DNA from: Streptomyces viridochromogenes
GTDB lineage: Bacteria; Actinomycetota; Actinomycetes; Streptomycetales; Streptomycetaceae
Length of the DNA stretch: 64,000 bases
Direction: 5' to 3'
Assembly: GCF_001270495.1 (NCBI RefSeq)
Contig: NZ_LGUR01000140.1
Coordinates: forward strand, 1 to 64,000
The first letter of the stretch is position 1. Every line of letters begins with the position of its first letter. The position numbers were made by a program, and so were the translations under genes. The notes beneath the pieces were generated by a model. That model was not told the origin of the DNA. It saw only the letters and a program-made list of their open reading frames with translations, and did not search any database. This document shows, piece by piece, positions 17,664-26,310 of the stretch.

Positions 17664-17836
17664 AGCGGTTCGCCCCCTTGCCGTGTGGGCTGCCTTGTGG
17701 GCGTCGTGCTTCTGGGCATCGTGTGGGCTCGCACAGGGAGCGTATCGTGTTGGTGACGACAGTCAATGGTGCGCGATATCGTCGAGGAGGTCCGTCGAGA
17801 GGGTCCGTCGCGGACGGCCCCGCAGGGAGGTCGGCA
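17664..17836. promoter_or_regulatory. divergent promoter region, ligase / acyl-CoA dehydrogenase
   Basis: This 173-bp gap must carry both divergent promoters. GTGACGACAGTCAA at 17753-17766, then GATA at 17775-17778, repeats the motif found at 11813-11838. The dehydrogenase ribosome site GGGAGG is at 17825-17830. Confidence 0.5.
17753..17778 (+). promoter_or_regulatory. candidate operator, copy 2
   Basis: The second copy of GTGACGACAGTCAA-N8-GATA. Placement between two divergent catabolic genes fits a shared operator for the PaaX-family protein encoded downstream of the ligase. The inverted repeat is TGAC-N4-GTCA. Confidence 0.5.
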
Positions 17837-19057
17837 ATGCCCGCATTCTCGCTCGATCCACCGCAAACCGCCTGGTGTGCCGACCTGCGCACCCTCGCCG
17901 CCGAACGGCTGCGGCCGCTCGCGGAGAAGGGCGAACCCGGGCACGTCAACCGCCCCCTCGTCGCCGAACTCGGTCAACTGGGGCTGCTGAAACGGCTGTT
18001 CACCTCCGGAGCGGTCGACCTGTGCCTGATGCGGGAGTCCCTCGCGTATGCCTGCACGGAGGCGGAGACCGCGCTCGCCCTCCAGGGCCTGGGCGCGCAT
18101 CCCGTCCACGCGTACGGCACCGAGGCCCAGCGGGACCGCTGGCTGCCCCAGGTGGTCGAGGGGAGCGCGGTGGCCGCCTTCGCGCTGAGCGAGCCGGGAG
18201 CCGGGTCGGACGCGGCCGCGCTGGGGTTGCGGGCCGAGCCGGAAGAGCAGGGCGAGGGGGGCCGACGGGAGGCCGCGCGGGAGGGGGCGGGGTCGGCGCG
18301 GACGCCGGATGCCTCACTCGCCGCCCACTCCGACGGCCGCACCCGCTGGCGCCTCACCGGCGAGAAATGCTGGATCTCCAACGCCCCCGAGGCCGACTTC
18401 TACACCGTCTTCGCCCGCACCACCCCCGGCGCCGGCGCCCGGGGGGTCACCGCCTTCCTGGTGCCCGCCGACCGCCCCGGTCTCACCGGAACGGGCCTCG
18501 ACATGCTGTCCCCGCACCCCATTGGCGCCCTCACCTTCGACGCCGTCCCGGTCACCGCCGACGACGTGCTGGGCGAGCCGGACCGGGGTTTCCGGGTCGC
18601 GATGGGCACCCTCAACCTCTTCCGGCCCAGCGTCGGGGCCTTCGCCATCGGCATGGCACAGGCGGCGCTGGACGCGACCCTCGTCCACACGGCCCGACGG
18701 GACGCGTTCGGCGGCAAGTTGAAGGACCTTCAGACGGTCGCCCACCAGGTCGCCGAGATGGCCCTGCGCACGGAGGCGGCCCGTCTCATGGTGTACGCGG
18801 CGGCGACGGCGTACGACGAGGATGCGCCGGACGTGCCCAAGCGGGCCGCGATGGCGAAGCTGCTCGCGACGGAGACCGCGCAGTATGTCGTCGACACCGC
18901 GGTCCAGTTGCACGGTGCCCGCGCCCTGCGCCGCGGTCACCTGCTCGAACACCTCTACCGTGAGGTGCGCGCCCCGCGCGTCTACGAAGGGGCCAGCGAG
19001 GTGCAACGCGGCATCATCGCCAAGGAGTTGTACGCGAACATGGAGGCCGGCCAGTGA
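17837..19057 (+). CDS. acyl-CoA dehydrogenase
   Basis: A 406-aa FAD-dependent acyl-CoA dehydrogenase. Visible signatures are AFALSEPGAGSDAAAL (flavin/substrate loop), the middle beta domain ITGEKCWISNAPEAD-type segment, and the C-terminal helical domain ending VQLHGARALRRGHLLEHLYREVRAPRVYEGASEVQ, given here in outline. An unusual Glu/Arg/Gly-rich stretch of about 30 residues (EEQGEGGRREAAREG and flanks, near 135-165) interrupts the flavin-binding part compared with ordinary family members. In the Azoarcus 2-aminobenzoate operon an acyl-CoA dehydrogenase acts on the reduced ring or its products. ATG at 17837 follows GGGAGG; the stop overlaps the RidA gene start. Confidence 0.85.
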   Translation: MPAFSLDPPQTAWCADLRTLAAERLRPLAEKGEPGHVNRPLVAELGQLGLLKRLFTSGAVDLCLMRESLAYACTEAETALALQGLGAHPVHAYGTEAQRDRWLPQVVEGSAVAAFALSEPGAGSDAAALGLRAEPEEQGEGGRREAAREGAGSARTPDASLAAHSDGRTRWRLTGEKCWISNAPEADFYTVFARTTPGAGARGVTAFLVPADRPGLTGTGLDMLSPHPIGALTFDAVPVTADDVLGEPDRGFRVAMGTLNLFRPSVGAFAIGMAQAALDATLVHTARRDAFGGKLKDLQTVAHQVAEMALRTEAARLMVYAAATAYDEDAPDVPKRAAMAKLLATETAQYVVDTAVQLHGARALRRGHLLEHLYREVRAPRVYEGASEVQRGIIAKELYANMEAGQ

Positions 19058-19452
19058 GCACCGAGCGCGTCAACCCGCCCGATCTGTCCCCGCCCACCGG
19101 TTTCTCCCACGCGGTCGTCGCCACTGGCTCACGGTTCGTGTTCCTGGCCGGGCAGACCGCACTCGACGCCGACGGCAAGGTGGTCGGGGAGACGCTGCCG
19201 GAGCAGTTCGAGCAGGCGCTCACGAACCTGCTGGCCGCGCTGGCAGCGGCCGGCGGCACACCGGCCGACCTCGCGCGGGTCACCGTCTACGCCACCGATG
19301 TCGCCGGCTACCGCGACCAGGCCGCCCGACTCGGCCGCATCTGGGGGCGGTTGGCGGGCCGTGACTATCCGGCGATGGCGGTGGTCGAGGTCGTCCGCCT
19401 CTGGGACGAACGGGCGATGGTGGAGCTCGACGGTTTCGCCGTACTGCCTTAG
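19054..19452 (+). CDS. RidA/YjgF/Rid family protein
   Basis: A 132-aa Rid-family protein starting with GTG that overlaps the dehydrogenase stop (GTGA). The family core is visible: FVFLAGQTALDADGKVVG, EQFEQALTNLLAALAAAGG, RVTVYATDVAGYRDQA and YPAMAVVEVVRLWDERAMVELDGFAVL. Rid proteins hydrolyse reactive enamine/imine intermediates. A YjgF-type gene is also part of the Azoarcus aminobenzoate operon as I recall it, where imine hydrolysis would release ammonia from the aminated ring. This context favours that role over general housekeeping RidA. Confidence 0.88.
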   Translation: MSTERVNPPDLSPPTGFSHAVVATGSRFVFLAGQTALDADGKVVGETLPEQFEQALTNLLAALAAAGGTPADLARVTVYATDVAGYRDQAARLGRIWGRLAGRDYPAMAVVEVVRLWDERAMVELDGFAVLP

Positions 19453-19476
19453 TGCGGTCAGATGCTGGGGTCGGTG

Positions 19477-20043
19477 TCAGCGCAGACGCATCTGTTCACC
19501 GTCATTCGACCCGATGCCTTTGATCCTGGTCGGAGTTCCGTCCGGGGCGAACGAGTGGTGGAAGGTGAAGGCGTGCGGCGCGGAGCCGTGGTCGCGGAGG
19601 TGTTCCAGCCTGGAAACCCCGTCCTGCCAGGTGGGTATCACGCCGTCGGAGACCCACCAGCACACGTAATTCGGGTGTCCTGTCCTCTCGAACCAGTCGT
19701 AACGCCTGTTCAGCGCCTCACGGTGCAGACCGGTGTAGACGGCGTCGAAGGCGGGGCGCAAGTCCGTCCAGAGTGAGAGGGTCGCGGCCAGGGCGGTGGT
19801 TTCCACAGTACGGCCCTTGTCGTACCAGGTCGGTACGGCGAACTCTCCCCATGCACCCCAGTCCGCCTCGAAGAGCATGCCCCGGTCACCGTCTGCCGTT
19901 TCAGCACGCGCGAGGTATCCGGGGTGCTGGCCGATCTTCCGGTAGACGGCCTCTCCAGTGTCGTAGAACTCGCGCGTGAGAGGTGCGGGATCGGCGAGAG
20001 GTGACTTCAGGACGCCGAATGTGTACAGCGTGAGGTGGGGCAT
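19477..20043 (-). CDS. DUF3291 domain protein
   Basis: A 188-aa protein of the DUF3291 family (dimeric alpha/beta-barrel-like). It begins PHLTLYTFGVLKSPLADP and contains WWVSDGVIPTW and HFHHSFAPDG-type His-rich elements (AFTFHHSFAPDG). The biochemical role is unknown; the fold suggests a small monooxygenase or ligand-binding protein. ATG at 20043 is preceded by AGGGAGAG. It converges with the RidA gene (25-bp gap) and marks the start of an accessory region. Confidence 0.75.
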   Translation of the reverse strand: MPHLTLYTFGVLKSPLADPAPLTREFYDTGEAVYRKIGQHPGYLARAETADGDRGMLFEADWGAWGEFAVPTWYDKGRTVETTALAATLSLWTDLRPAFDAVYTGLHREALNRRYDWFERTGHPNYVCWWVSDGVIPTWQDGVSRLEHLRDHGSAPHAFTFHHSFAPDGTPTRIKGIGSNDGEQMRLR

Positions 20044-20350
20044 GCGTCTCTCCCTGATTGGGGGGTGCCTGGTGTGGACCCGGTTCGGTGGCTTGGGCAA
20101 GGGGGGCGAGGGTTCGTGGGGCGTGACCAACTCATCCCGTCGCGGGTGGCTCGGCCTGAAGGAACTTCCGTGCGACCGTGGGCGATCGCCGAAGACCAGG
20201 TGAAGGTAGCTGCCTCTGCGGGCCATGTCGAAGTTGCGTTTTCCCTGGCCAAGTGGCCTCTTGCACCGGTCATTGCGGGGCCGGGGCGGTGACGGGCGGG
20301 GCAGGCTGCGGGGTAACCAGTGATCCACTTCGGTCGACCGGTCAGCCCGC
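20044..20350. other. intergenic, no gene seen
   Basis: A 307-bp stretch upstream of the DUF3291 gene and ahead of transposase debris. It should hold the DUF3291 promoter. I see no palindrome, RNA gene or convincing coding sequence. Confidence 0.4.
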
Positions 20351-21220
20351 CATGCCCGTCCGCACGCCCTGTCCGACAGCCCCGAGTGCCGCCGAACGCG
20401 TGCGGTTGAAGAAGATGGCCTACGGCCACAAGAACGAGCACCGGCTGCGGGTGCGTGCACAGGTGGTGCTGCACGCCGAGCGTGGACGCTCCGACGCATG
20501 CATCGTGACGCATGCATCGCCCGGAAGACGGGGCTCCATGTGGGCACCGTGCGCCGCCGGCGTGGCCGGTTCGCCCAGGCGGGCCTGCCCGGGCTCGAAG
20601 ACCGTCAACGCGGCGCTGGCCTGCCGGTTGCCTGCCGAGAGTGAAGGACCGCTCTCACGCTGGTCGTGCCCGGGACTGGCCCGCGAGGCCGCCCGGCGGG
20701 GCATCGCCCCGTTCATGTCGGCGTCGACCGTGCGTCGCCGGCTGGCCCAGGACGCACTCAAGCCCTGGCAGCACCCGCTCCTGGATCTTCATCACCCGCC
20801 CGGCTTCCGGCTGAAGGCCACCTGGGTGCTGGACCTGTACGCCCGCACCTGGCAGGGCGAACGGCTCGGCGATGACGAGTACGTGATCAGCGCGGACGAG
20901 AAGACCTCCCTCACCCCGGCAAGGCCAAGGCGATGCGCGTCAATCACATCTACGGACGCGGCGGTGCCCTGACCTACCTCGCCGCCAACGACGTCCACGC
21001 CGCGAAGGTGTTCGGCCGCACCGGAGAACGCACCGGCATCGTCCCGTTCATCGCGGTCAGAAGGCGGCCGACCGGCTCACCGTGTTGTTCCCGAACACGG
21101 TCATGGCCCACACCCCTGTGCACGCCTCCTGGCTCGACCGAGGCGAGATCTACTTCTCTGCCGTCCAGCGCAAGGCCCTCTCGCCCAACGACTTCACCGA
21201 CCTCACCGAGGTCAGGGTAG
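20351..21220 (+). pseudogene. degenerate IS630-family transposase
   Basis: Pieces of one IS630-type transposase occur in succession in different frames. An N-terminal helix-turn-helix part starts near 20351 (AERVRLKKMAYGHKNEHRLR); the middle follows with SRWSCPGLAREAARRGI, STVRRRLAQDALKPWQH and VLDLYARTWQGERLGDDEY plus the first catalytic region ISADEKTS; then MRVNHIYGRGGALTYLAAND in another frame; and finally HTPVHASWLDRGEIYFSAVQ with the last acidic residue region. Frameshifts, a missing middle segment (the second catalytic Asp region) and loss of the C-terminal end show it is inactive. No terminal inverted repeats or target duplication could be defined. Confidence 0.8.
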
Positions 21221-21233
21221 CTGTGGGCCGTGC

Positions 21234-21428
21234 TCACGCCGCCATGGCGAGACGCTCGGCCGGTACCCGGTGCGGTGCGACGACGCGGCCGTCGGGCAGC
21301 AGCGCACCGCTGTCGTCGAAGACGATCGCCCCGTCGCAGAGAAGGCTCCAGCCCTGCTCGGGGTGTGCGGCGACCACATGTGCGGCGTGGTTGTCGAAGG
21401 AAGGGCACGAAGGCTGGTGGGAACACAT
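21234..21428 (-). CDS. DUF5999 family small protein
   Basis: A 64-aa protein starting MCSHQPSCPSFDNHAAHVV and containing HPEQGWSLLCDGAIVFDDSG and LLPDGRVVAPHR, the conserved pattern of a small Streptomyces family with three Cys and several His. Function is unknown; metal binding is possible. ATG at 21428 is preferred because GGAGG lies six bases upstream; the upstream ATG lacks such a site. The transposase remnant abuts its 3' end. Confidence 0.8.
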   Translation of the reverse strand: MCSHQPSCPSFDNHAAHVVAAHPEQGWSLLCDGAIVFDDSGALLPDGRVVAPHRVPAERLAMAA

Positions 21429-22118
<690 letters not shown>

Positions 22119-22505
22119 CGGGCAGTCCGCCCTACGGGCTCTCCCCGTTCGGCCTCCCGCCGTTCGGGCCCCGCCACACACAGCGCGCCGCGCCCCTGCC
22201 GACCGGGAGGGACGCGGCGCAGTGCGTCGGGGCGGTGGGTCCTCGCGTTCTGCAACGCCGATCGACGCTCCCGGAGTTTGAGCGTGTCGCGGGCGATTCC
22301 CCGCGAGATCTCGGGGTTTCCGAGGAAGTTGTCGGTCAGTTCCGTGGCGTGCCAGCGGGGGACCAGGGCGTTGACGCGGACGCCGCTGCGGGCCCATTCG
22401 GCGGCTGTCGACCGGGTGAAGGAGATCATGGCCTGGTTCAACCAGCCGTCGAAAGACCTCGACATGCTCCACGCGGTGATCGAGCGCCGGATCGCCGAGC
22501 CACGT
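22119..22505 (-). pseudogene. short-chain dehydrogenase fragment in a non-coding gap
   Basis: Between about 22285 and 22435 the minus strand encodes a recognisable C-terminal half of an SDR: MISFTRSTAAEWARSGVRVN followed by ALVPRWHATELTDNFLGNPE and ISRGIARD. The catalytic Tyr-x-x-x-Lys region and the N-terminal Rossmann fold are absent and the downstream frame is unrelated, so this is a relic. The rest of the gap shows no gene. Confidence 0.65.
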
Positions 22506-23678
22506 TCACCGATTGGTGGTCAGCACTGCCGCGAGGCCCTCTTGCAGATCCTTGACGAAATACTGGGGGACCTCCAGCGACGGGAAATGTCCCCCGATCT
22601 CGGGCGACCTCCATCGGACGATTTGCCGGTACCGCTCCTGTGCCCAGGGGCGCGGACACTTCTCGATGTCGCGGGGATACATAGTGATTGCTGACGGGAC
22701 GTCGACCCGAAGTTCGGGGTCCAGCGAGTTGTGGCTTTCGTAGTAAATGCGGGCCGCCGACGCGCCGGTCCGCGTCAGCCAATACAGGGTGACGTCGTCA
22801 AGAACGCGGTCTATGGAAATCGTCTCGAACGGGCTGTCTTCGGTGTCCGACCACTCGGCGAACTTGTCGAGGATCCAGGCAAGTAGCCCGACCGGCGAGT
22901 CGACGAGCGAGTAGCCGATGGTCTGCGGTCGGGTCGCCTGCTGCTTCGCGTACGCCGCGCGGTGGCGCCAGAAATCACGGGTTTCCTCGGTCCACTTGCG
23001 CTCGACGGCGGTCAGCCCGTCCGTGGTCAACCCGGGCGGCGCCTCCGCGAACAATGTGTGGATGCCGAGAACGTGCGCCGGGAACCTGCCGCCGAGAACC
23101 GTGGTGATATTGCCTCCCCAATCGCCGCCGTGGGCAGCGAACTTGCGGTAGCCGAGCCTTCCCATCAGTTCCACCCATGCGGCCGCGATCTTTTCGGTTC
23201 CCCACCCGGTGGTGGCCGGCTTGTCGCTGTAACCAAAGCCCGGTAGCGACGGGACGACGACGTGGAACGCCGGCGCGTCCGCATCTTTCGGATCCGCCAG
23301 CTCGTCCACTATGTCGATGAACTCGGCAATGCTGCCGGGCCAGCCGTGCGTCAAGATCAGAGGAGTGGCATCTGCGCGCGCGGATCGGCGGTGCAGGAAG
23401 TGGATTCCCAGATCGTCGATGGTCGTGCGGAACTGGCCGATCTGGTTGAGGCGCTCTTCGAACGACCGCCAGGTGTACCCGGTGCGCCAGTAGTTCACGA
23501 CATCTACGAGGTCGGCGAGAGGAACGCCCTGTTCCCATCGGCGAGGGCCGGGCGCGGAGCCATGGACCGTCTCAGCTTCCGGCAGCCGTGCCGCGGCCAG
23601 TCGTGCGCGCAGATCGTCGAGGTCAGCGTCAGTCGCGTGGGCTTCAAAGGCTTGCACGTCGCTGGTTGGGCGGGGCAT
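22506..23678 (-). CDS. epoxide hydrolase, EHN/alpha-beta hydrolase
   Basis: A 390-aa enzyme with an N-terminal epoxide hydrolase region (EHN, residues about 8-120) and an alpha/beta hydrolase core. HGWPGS at 111-116 supplies the oxyanion hole, and AAHGGDWGGN places the nucleophile Asp at residue 186. Tyr residues in the lid (ARIYYESHN) and a C-terminal GGHFPSLEVP His complete the expected active site. It should open epoxides to diols, similar to microsomal-type juvenile hormone/xenobiotic epoxide hydrolases. CAGGAGG precedes ATG at 23678. Codon use is less GC-biased than in flanking core genes, consistent with acquisition. It is divergent from a CGNR protein with shared operator-like repeats. 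Confidence 0.88.
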   Translation of the reverse strand: MPRPTSDVQAFEAHATDADLDDLRARLAAARLPEAETVHGSAPGPRRWEQGVPLADLVDVVNYWRTGYTWRSFEERLNQIGQFRTTIDDLGIHFLHRRSARADATPLILTHGWPGSIAEFIDIVDELADPKDADAPAFHVVVPSLPGFGYSDKPATTGWGTEKIAAAWVELMGRLGYRKFAAHGGDWGGNITTVLGGRFPAHVLGIHTLFAEAPPGLTTDGLTAVERKWTEETRDFWRHRAAYAKQQATRPQTIGYSLVDSPVGLLAWILDKFAEWSDTEDSPFETISIDRVLDDVTLYWLTRTGASAARIYYESHNSLDPELRVDVPSAITMYPRDIEKCPRPWAQERYRQIVRWRSPEIGGHFPSLEVPQYFVKDLQEGLAAVLTTNR

Positions 23679-23697
23679 GAGACCTCCTGGCCGTCGT

Positions 23698-23781
23698 GGA
23701 ACCGGCTACGACCGATCGCGAACCGGCTAAGACGGTTCTAACAGTTCTCAGAGCCTCGCGGCAACCCGCTAAGGTGGTTCC
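23698..23781. promoter_or_regulatory. triplicated operator-like element
   Basis: Three related sites fill the divergent promoter: GGAACCGGCTACGACCG (23698-23714), GAACCGGCTAAGACGGTTC (23720-23738, a perfect GAACCG-N7-CGGTTC inverted repeat) and CAACCCGCTAAGGTGGTTCC (23762-23781), the last ending right before the CGNR gene ATG at 23782. They are likely binding sites of one regulator, plausibly the CGNR protein itself. The third site also contains TAAGGT, a possible -10 box, which would make the transcript nearly leaderless. Confidence 0.6.
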
Positions 23782-24357
23782 ATGCGTGCTGAGTTCCCTG
23801 ACTTCCGCCTCGGTAAGGTGCTGGCGACCAGCTTCACGGGGACTCTGTCGGAGCGTCATGGCAACGCTGTGGAGCGCATTCCCACGCCGCACCGACTCGT
23901 CGACTGGCTGGCAGTGAACGGCCTCGCCGTGGACTCCTGCACCACAGCCCAGCTCGACCTCGCTCGGGAACTGAGAGAGTCGATCCACGCCGCCGCGACA
24001 GCGGCCGCGATCCAGGACGCTCTCCCTGCGTCCGCCGTCCAAGTCATCAATGACTGCAGCGCCCGGGGCCGGGCCGCGGCGATCCTGACGCCCGAGGGCC
24101 AGCGGCGATGGCAGCTCAGCTCGGCTTCCCGCGTGGAGGATGCCCTCAGCGTGATCGCCGCTGACGCGATCAGCATCATCGCGGGCGAACGAGACGGAAA
24201 ACTGGCCTTGTGCGCATCACCAACCTGCCAAGCCGCCTTCTTCGACACCAGTCAGAGCCGCACTCGTAAATGGTGCGACATGAACACGTGTGGGAATCGT
24301 CAGAAGAAAGCGCGCTTCAATGCCAACAAGCGCAAAAATCCCGGATCAGCGGAGTGA
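23782..24357 (+). CDS. CGNR zinc-finger/ABATE domain protein
   Basis: A 191-aa protein. The N-terminal ABATE region (about 1-135) includes RLVDWLAVNGL and ARELRESIHAAATAAA; the C-terminal zinc finger has CASPTCQAAFFDTS, RTRKWCDMNTCGNRQKKARF with four Cys in the CGNR pattern (about 145-180). Such proteins are presumed DNA-binding stress or drug-response regulators. It is divergent from the epoxide hydrolase, and no ribosome site precedes the ATG at 23782, suggesting a leaderless mRNA. It may regulate the hydrolase; this is inference. Confidence 0.85.
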   Translation: MRAEFPDFRLGKVLATSFTGTLSERHGNAVERIPTPHRLVDWLAVNGLAVDSCTTAQLDLARELRESIHAAATAAAIQDALPASAVQVINDCSARGRAAAILTPEGQRRWQLSSASRVEDALSVIAADAISIIAGERDGKLALCASPTCQAAFFDTSQSRTRKWCDMNTCGNRQKKARFNANKRKNPGSAE

Positions 24358-24447
24358 TTGTGGGCCCGGAGATGCCGCCGCACCCTCCCCGGCCCCGCAT
24401 GGCCAGGCCGTCGTGCAGGTCGGAAAGGGTGCGGCGGCATCGGCGAC

Positions 24448-25977
24448 TCAGATGTCCCGGAAGATCTCGATCTGCGCCCCGATGGAGTTCAGCCGCTCGG
24501 CGAGGTCCTCGTACCCGCGGTTGATGACATACACGTTCCGCAGTACGGACGTGCCCTCCGCCGCCATCATCGCCAGCAGGACGACCACGGCGGGCCGTAG
24601 CGCCGGCGGGCACATCATCTCGGCGGCGCGCCAGCGGGTCGGGCCCTCGACCAGGACGCGGTGCGGGTCCAGCAACTGGAGGCGGCCGCCGAGGCGGTTG
24701 AGGTCGGTCAGATAGATCGCGCGGTTGTCGTAGACCCAGTCGTGGATCAGCGTCTGACCCTGCGCGGCGGCCGCGATGGCCGCGAAGAAGGGGACGTTGT
24801 CGATGTTCAGCCCGGGGAACGGCATCGGGTGGATCTTGTCGATCGGCGCCTCCAGCTTGGAGGGCCGGACGGTCAGGTCCACCAGTCGCGTACGGCCGTT
24901 GTCCGCGAAGTACTCGGGCGTGCGGTCGTGGTCGAGGCCCATCTCCTCCAGGACCGCCAGCTCGATCTCCAGGAACTCGATGGGTACGCGACACACCGTC
25001 AGCTCCGACTCCGTCACCACCGCGGCGGCCAGCAGGCTCATCGCCTCGACCGGGTCCTCGGAGGGGGAGTAGTCGACGTCCACGTCGATGTTCGGTACGC
25101 CGTGGACCGTGAGCGTCGTCGTGCCGATGCCCTCGACCCGGACGCCGAGCGTCTCCAGGAAGAAGCAGAGGTCCTGGACCATGTAGTTGGAGGAGGCGTT
25201 GCGGATGACCGTGACGCCGTCGTGCCGCGCGGCGGCCAGCAGCGCGTTCTCGGTCACGGTGTCGCCGCGCTCGGTCAGCACGATCGGACGGTCGGGGCGG
25301 ACGGACCGGTCGACCACGGCGTGGTACTGACCCTCCGTCGCCGCGACGTCCAGCCCGAAGCGGCGCAGGGCGATCATGTGCGGCTCGATGGTCCGCGTGC
25401 CGAGGTCGCAGCCGCCGGCGTACGGCAGCTTGAAGTGGTCCATGCGGTGCAGCAGCGGGCCGAGGAACATGATGATGGACCGGGTGCGTACGGCTGCCTC
25501 GGCGTCGATCGCCGCCATGTTCAGCTCGGCCGGCGGCACGATCTCCAGGTCGACGCCGTCGTTGATCCAACGGGTGCGCACGCCGATGGAGTTGAGGACC
25601 TCAAGAAGGCGGTAGACCTCCTCGATGCGGGCGACCCGGCGCAGCACTGTGCGCCCCTTGTTGAGCAACGAGGCGCACAGCAGGGCCACGCAGGCGTTCT
25701 TGCTGGTCTTGACATCGATGGAGCCGGACAGCCGACGTCCGCCGACAACCCGCAGATGCATCGGACCGGCGTAGCCGAGGGACACGATCTCGCTGTCCAG
25801 GGCCTCACCGATGCGGGCGATCATCTCAAGGCTGATGTTCTGGTTGCCGCGCTCGATGCGGTTGACGGCGCTCTGAGAGGTGCCGAGCGCCTCGGCGAGC
25901 TGCGTCTGTGTCCAGCCACGGTGTTGCCGGGCGTCACGGATGAGCTTGCCGATGCGTACGAGGTAGTCGTCTGCCAT
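24448..25977 (-). CDS. murA2: HTH-fused UDP-GlcNAc enolpyruvyl transferase (MurA-like)
   Basis: A 509-aa fusion. Residues 1-65 are an XRE/Cro-type helix-turn-helix with TQTQLAEALGTSQSAVNRIE as the recognition unit. From about 73 to the end is an EPSP-synthase-fold enolpyruvyl transferase. The MurA loop Cys is kept in YAGGCDLGTR (C190), while the N-terminal Lys-Asn region reads VKTSKNACVALL. S. coelicolor carries an equivalent gene (SCO5998 by recollection) besides ordinary murA. It could be a second peptidoglycan-precursor enzyme, an enzyme that senses UDP-GlcNAc/PEP and binds DNA, or both. A palindrome lies 12 bp upstream of its ATG. The gene symbol is provisional. Confidence 0.85.
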   Translation of the reverse strand: MADDYLVRIGKLIRDARQHRGWTQTQLAEALGTSQSAVNRIERGNQNISLEMIARIGEALDSEIVSLGYAGPMHLRVVGGRRLSGSIDVKTSKNACVALLCASLLNKGRTVLRRVARIEEVYRLLEVLNSIGVRTRWINDGVDLEIVPPAELNMAAIDAEAAVRTRSIIMFLGPLLHRMDHFKLPYAGGCDLGTRTIEPHMIALRRFGLDVAATEGQYHAVVDRSVRPDRPIVLTERGDTVTENALLAAARHDGVTVIRNASSNYMVQDLCFFLETLGVRVEGIGTTTLTVHGVPNIDVDVDYSPSEDPVEAMSLLAAAVVTESELTVCRVPIEFLEIELAVLEEMGLDHDRTPEYFADNGRTRLVDLTVRPSKLEAPIDKIHPMPFPGLNIDNVPFFAAIAAAAQGQTLIHDWVYDNRAIYLTDLNRLGGRLQLLDPHRVLVEGPTRWRAAEMMCPPALRPAVVVLLAMMAAEGTSVLRNVYVINRGYEDLAERLNSIGAQIEIFRDI

Positions 25978-25987
25978 GAGGCTGAGG

Positions 25988-26005
25988 TTATCTCAGATAT
26001 GAGAT
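25988..26005. promoter_or_regulatory. palindrome upstream of HTH-murA
   Basis: TTATCTC-AGATAT-GAGAT; inside it ATCTCA-GATA-TGAGAT is a perfect 6-bp inverted repeat (25990-26005). The pattern TTATCTC-N6-GAGAT recurs at 28570-28587 between argG and aconitase. It may be an autoregulatory site for the HTH domain. Confidence 0.55.
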
Positions 26006-26042
26006 GGCACCTTGCAAGGGGGGCCGTTCGGGTGATGGACCG

Positions 26043-26240
26043 TCAACGTCGCCTGGCGGTACGCGTGCGACGCCACCCGAAAGGTCCGGGCAAATCCATC
26101 GATGTCGTACGACGTCCTGTGCTGCTGTGCGTGCGCCGGGGCCCGTGCCTGCCGCCCGTGGTGATGGACCAGGAGTGCCGGTTGATGTTCAGCCGCACGC
26201 CGGGCAGGATCCGAAAACTCTTGCGGAATGTGAGGGGCAT
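26043..26240 (-). CDS. DUF4236 domain small protein
   Basis: A 65-aa basic protein starting PLTFRKSFRILPGVRLNINR, SWSITTGGRHGPRRTHSSTG: the FRKSF-x-x-xPGVR-x-N pattern is the DUF4236 signature. The tail is Arg-rich. Function is unknown; the family is widespread, often as an N-terminal domain of membrane proteins. GGAGGGAGG lies nine bases before ATG at 26240. It sits between the TmrB-like gene and HTH-murA on the same strand, so it could share a transcript with either. Confidence 0.78.
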   Translation of the reverse strand: MPLTFRKSFRILPGVRLNINRHSWSITTGGRHGPRRTHSSTGRRTTSMDLPGPFGWRRTRTARRR

Positions 26241-26310
26241 GGACGCCTCCCTCCGAGGTCGAGGTTCGTGTCTCTCGGTTACCCCGACTTGGCGAACTGA
26301 TGGCAGTTCG

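Noticed and set aside
20351..21220. Active IS630 insertion
   Set aside because: Several frame changes, missing catalytic middle region and truncated C-terminus.
22430..22505. Small + strand gene with HAVIERRIAEP
   Set aside because: The frame runs antisense into the epoxide hydrolase 3' end, has no ribosome site and no family resemblance.
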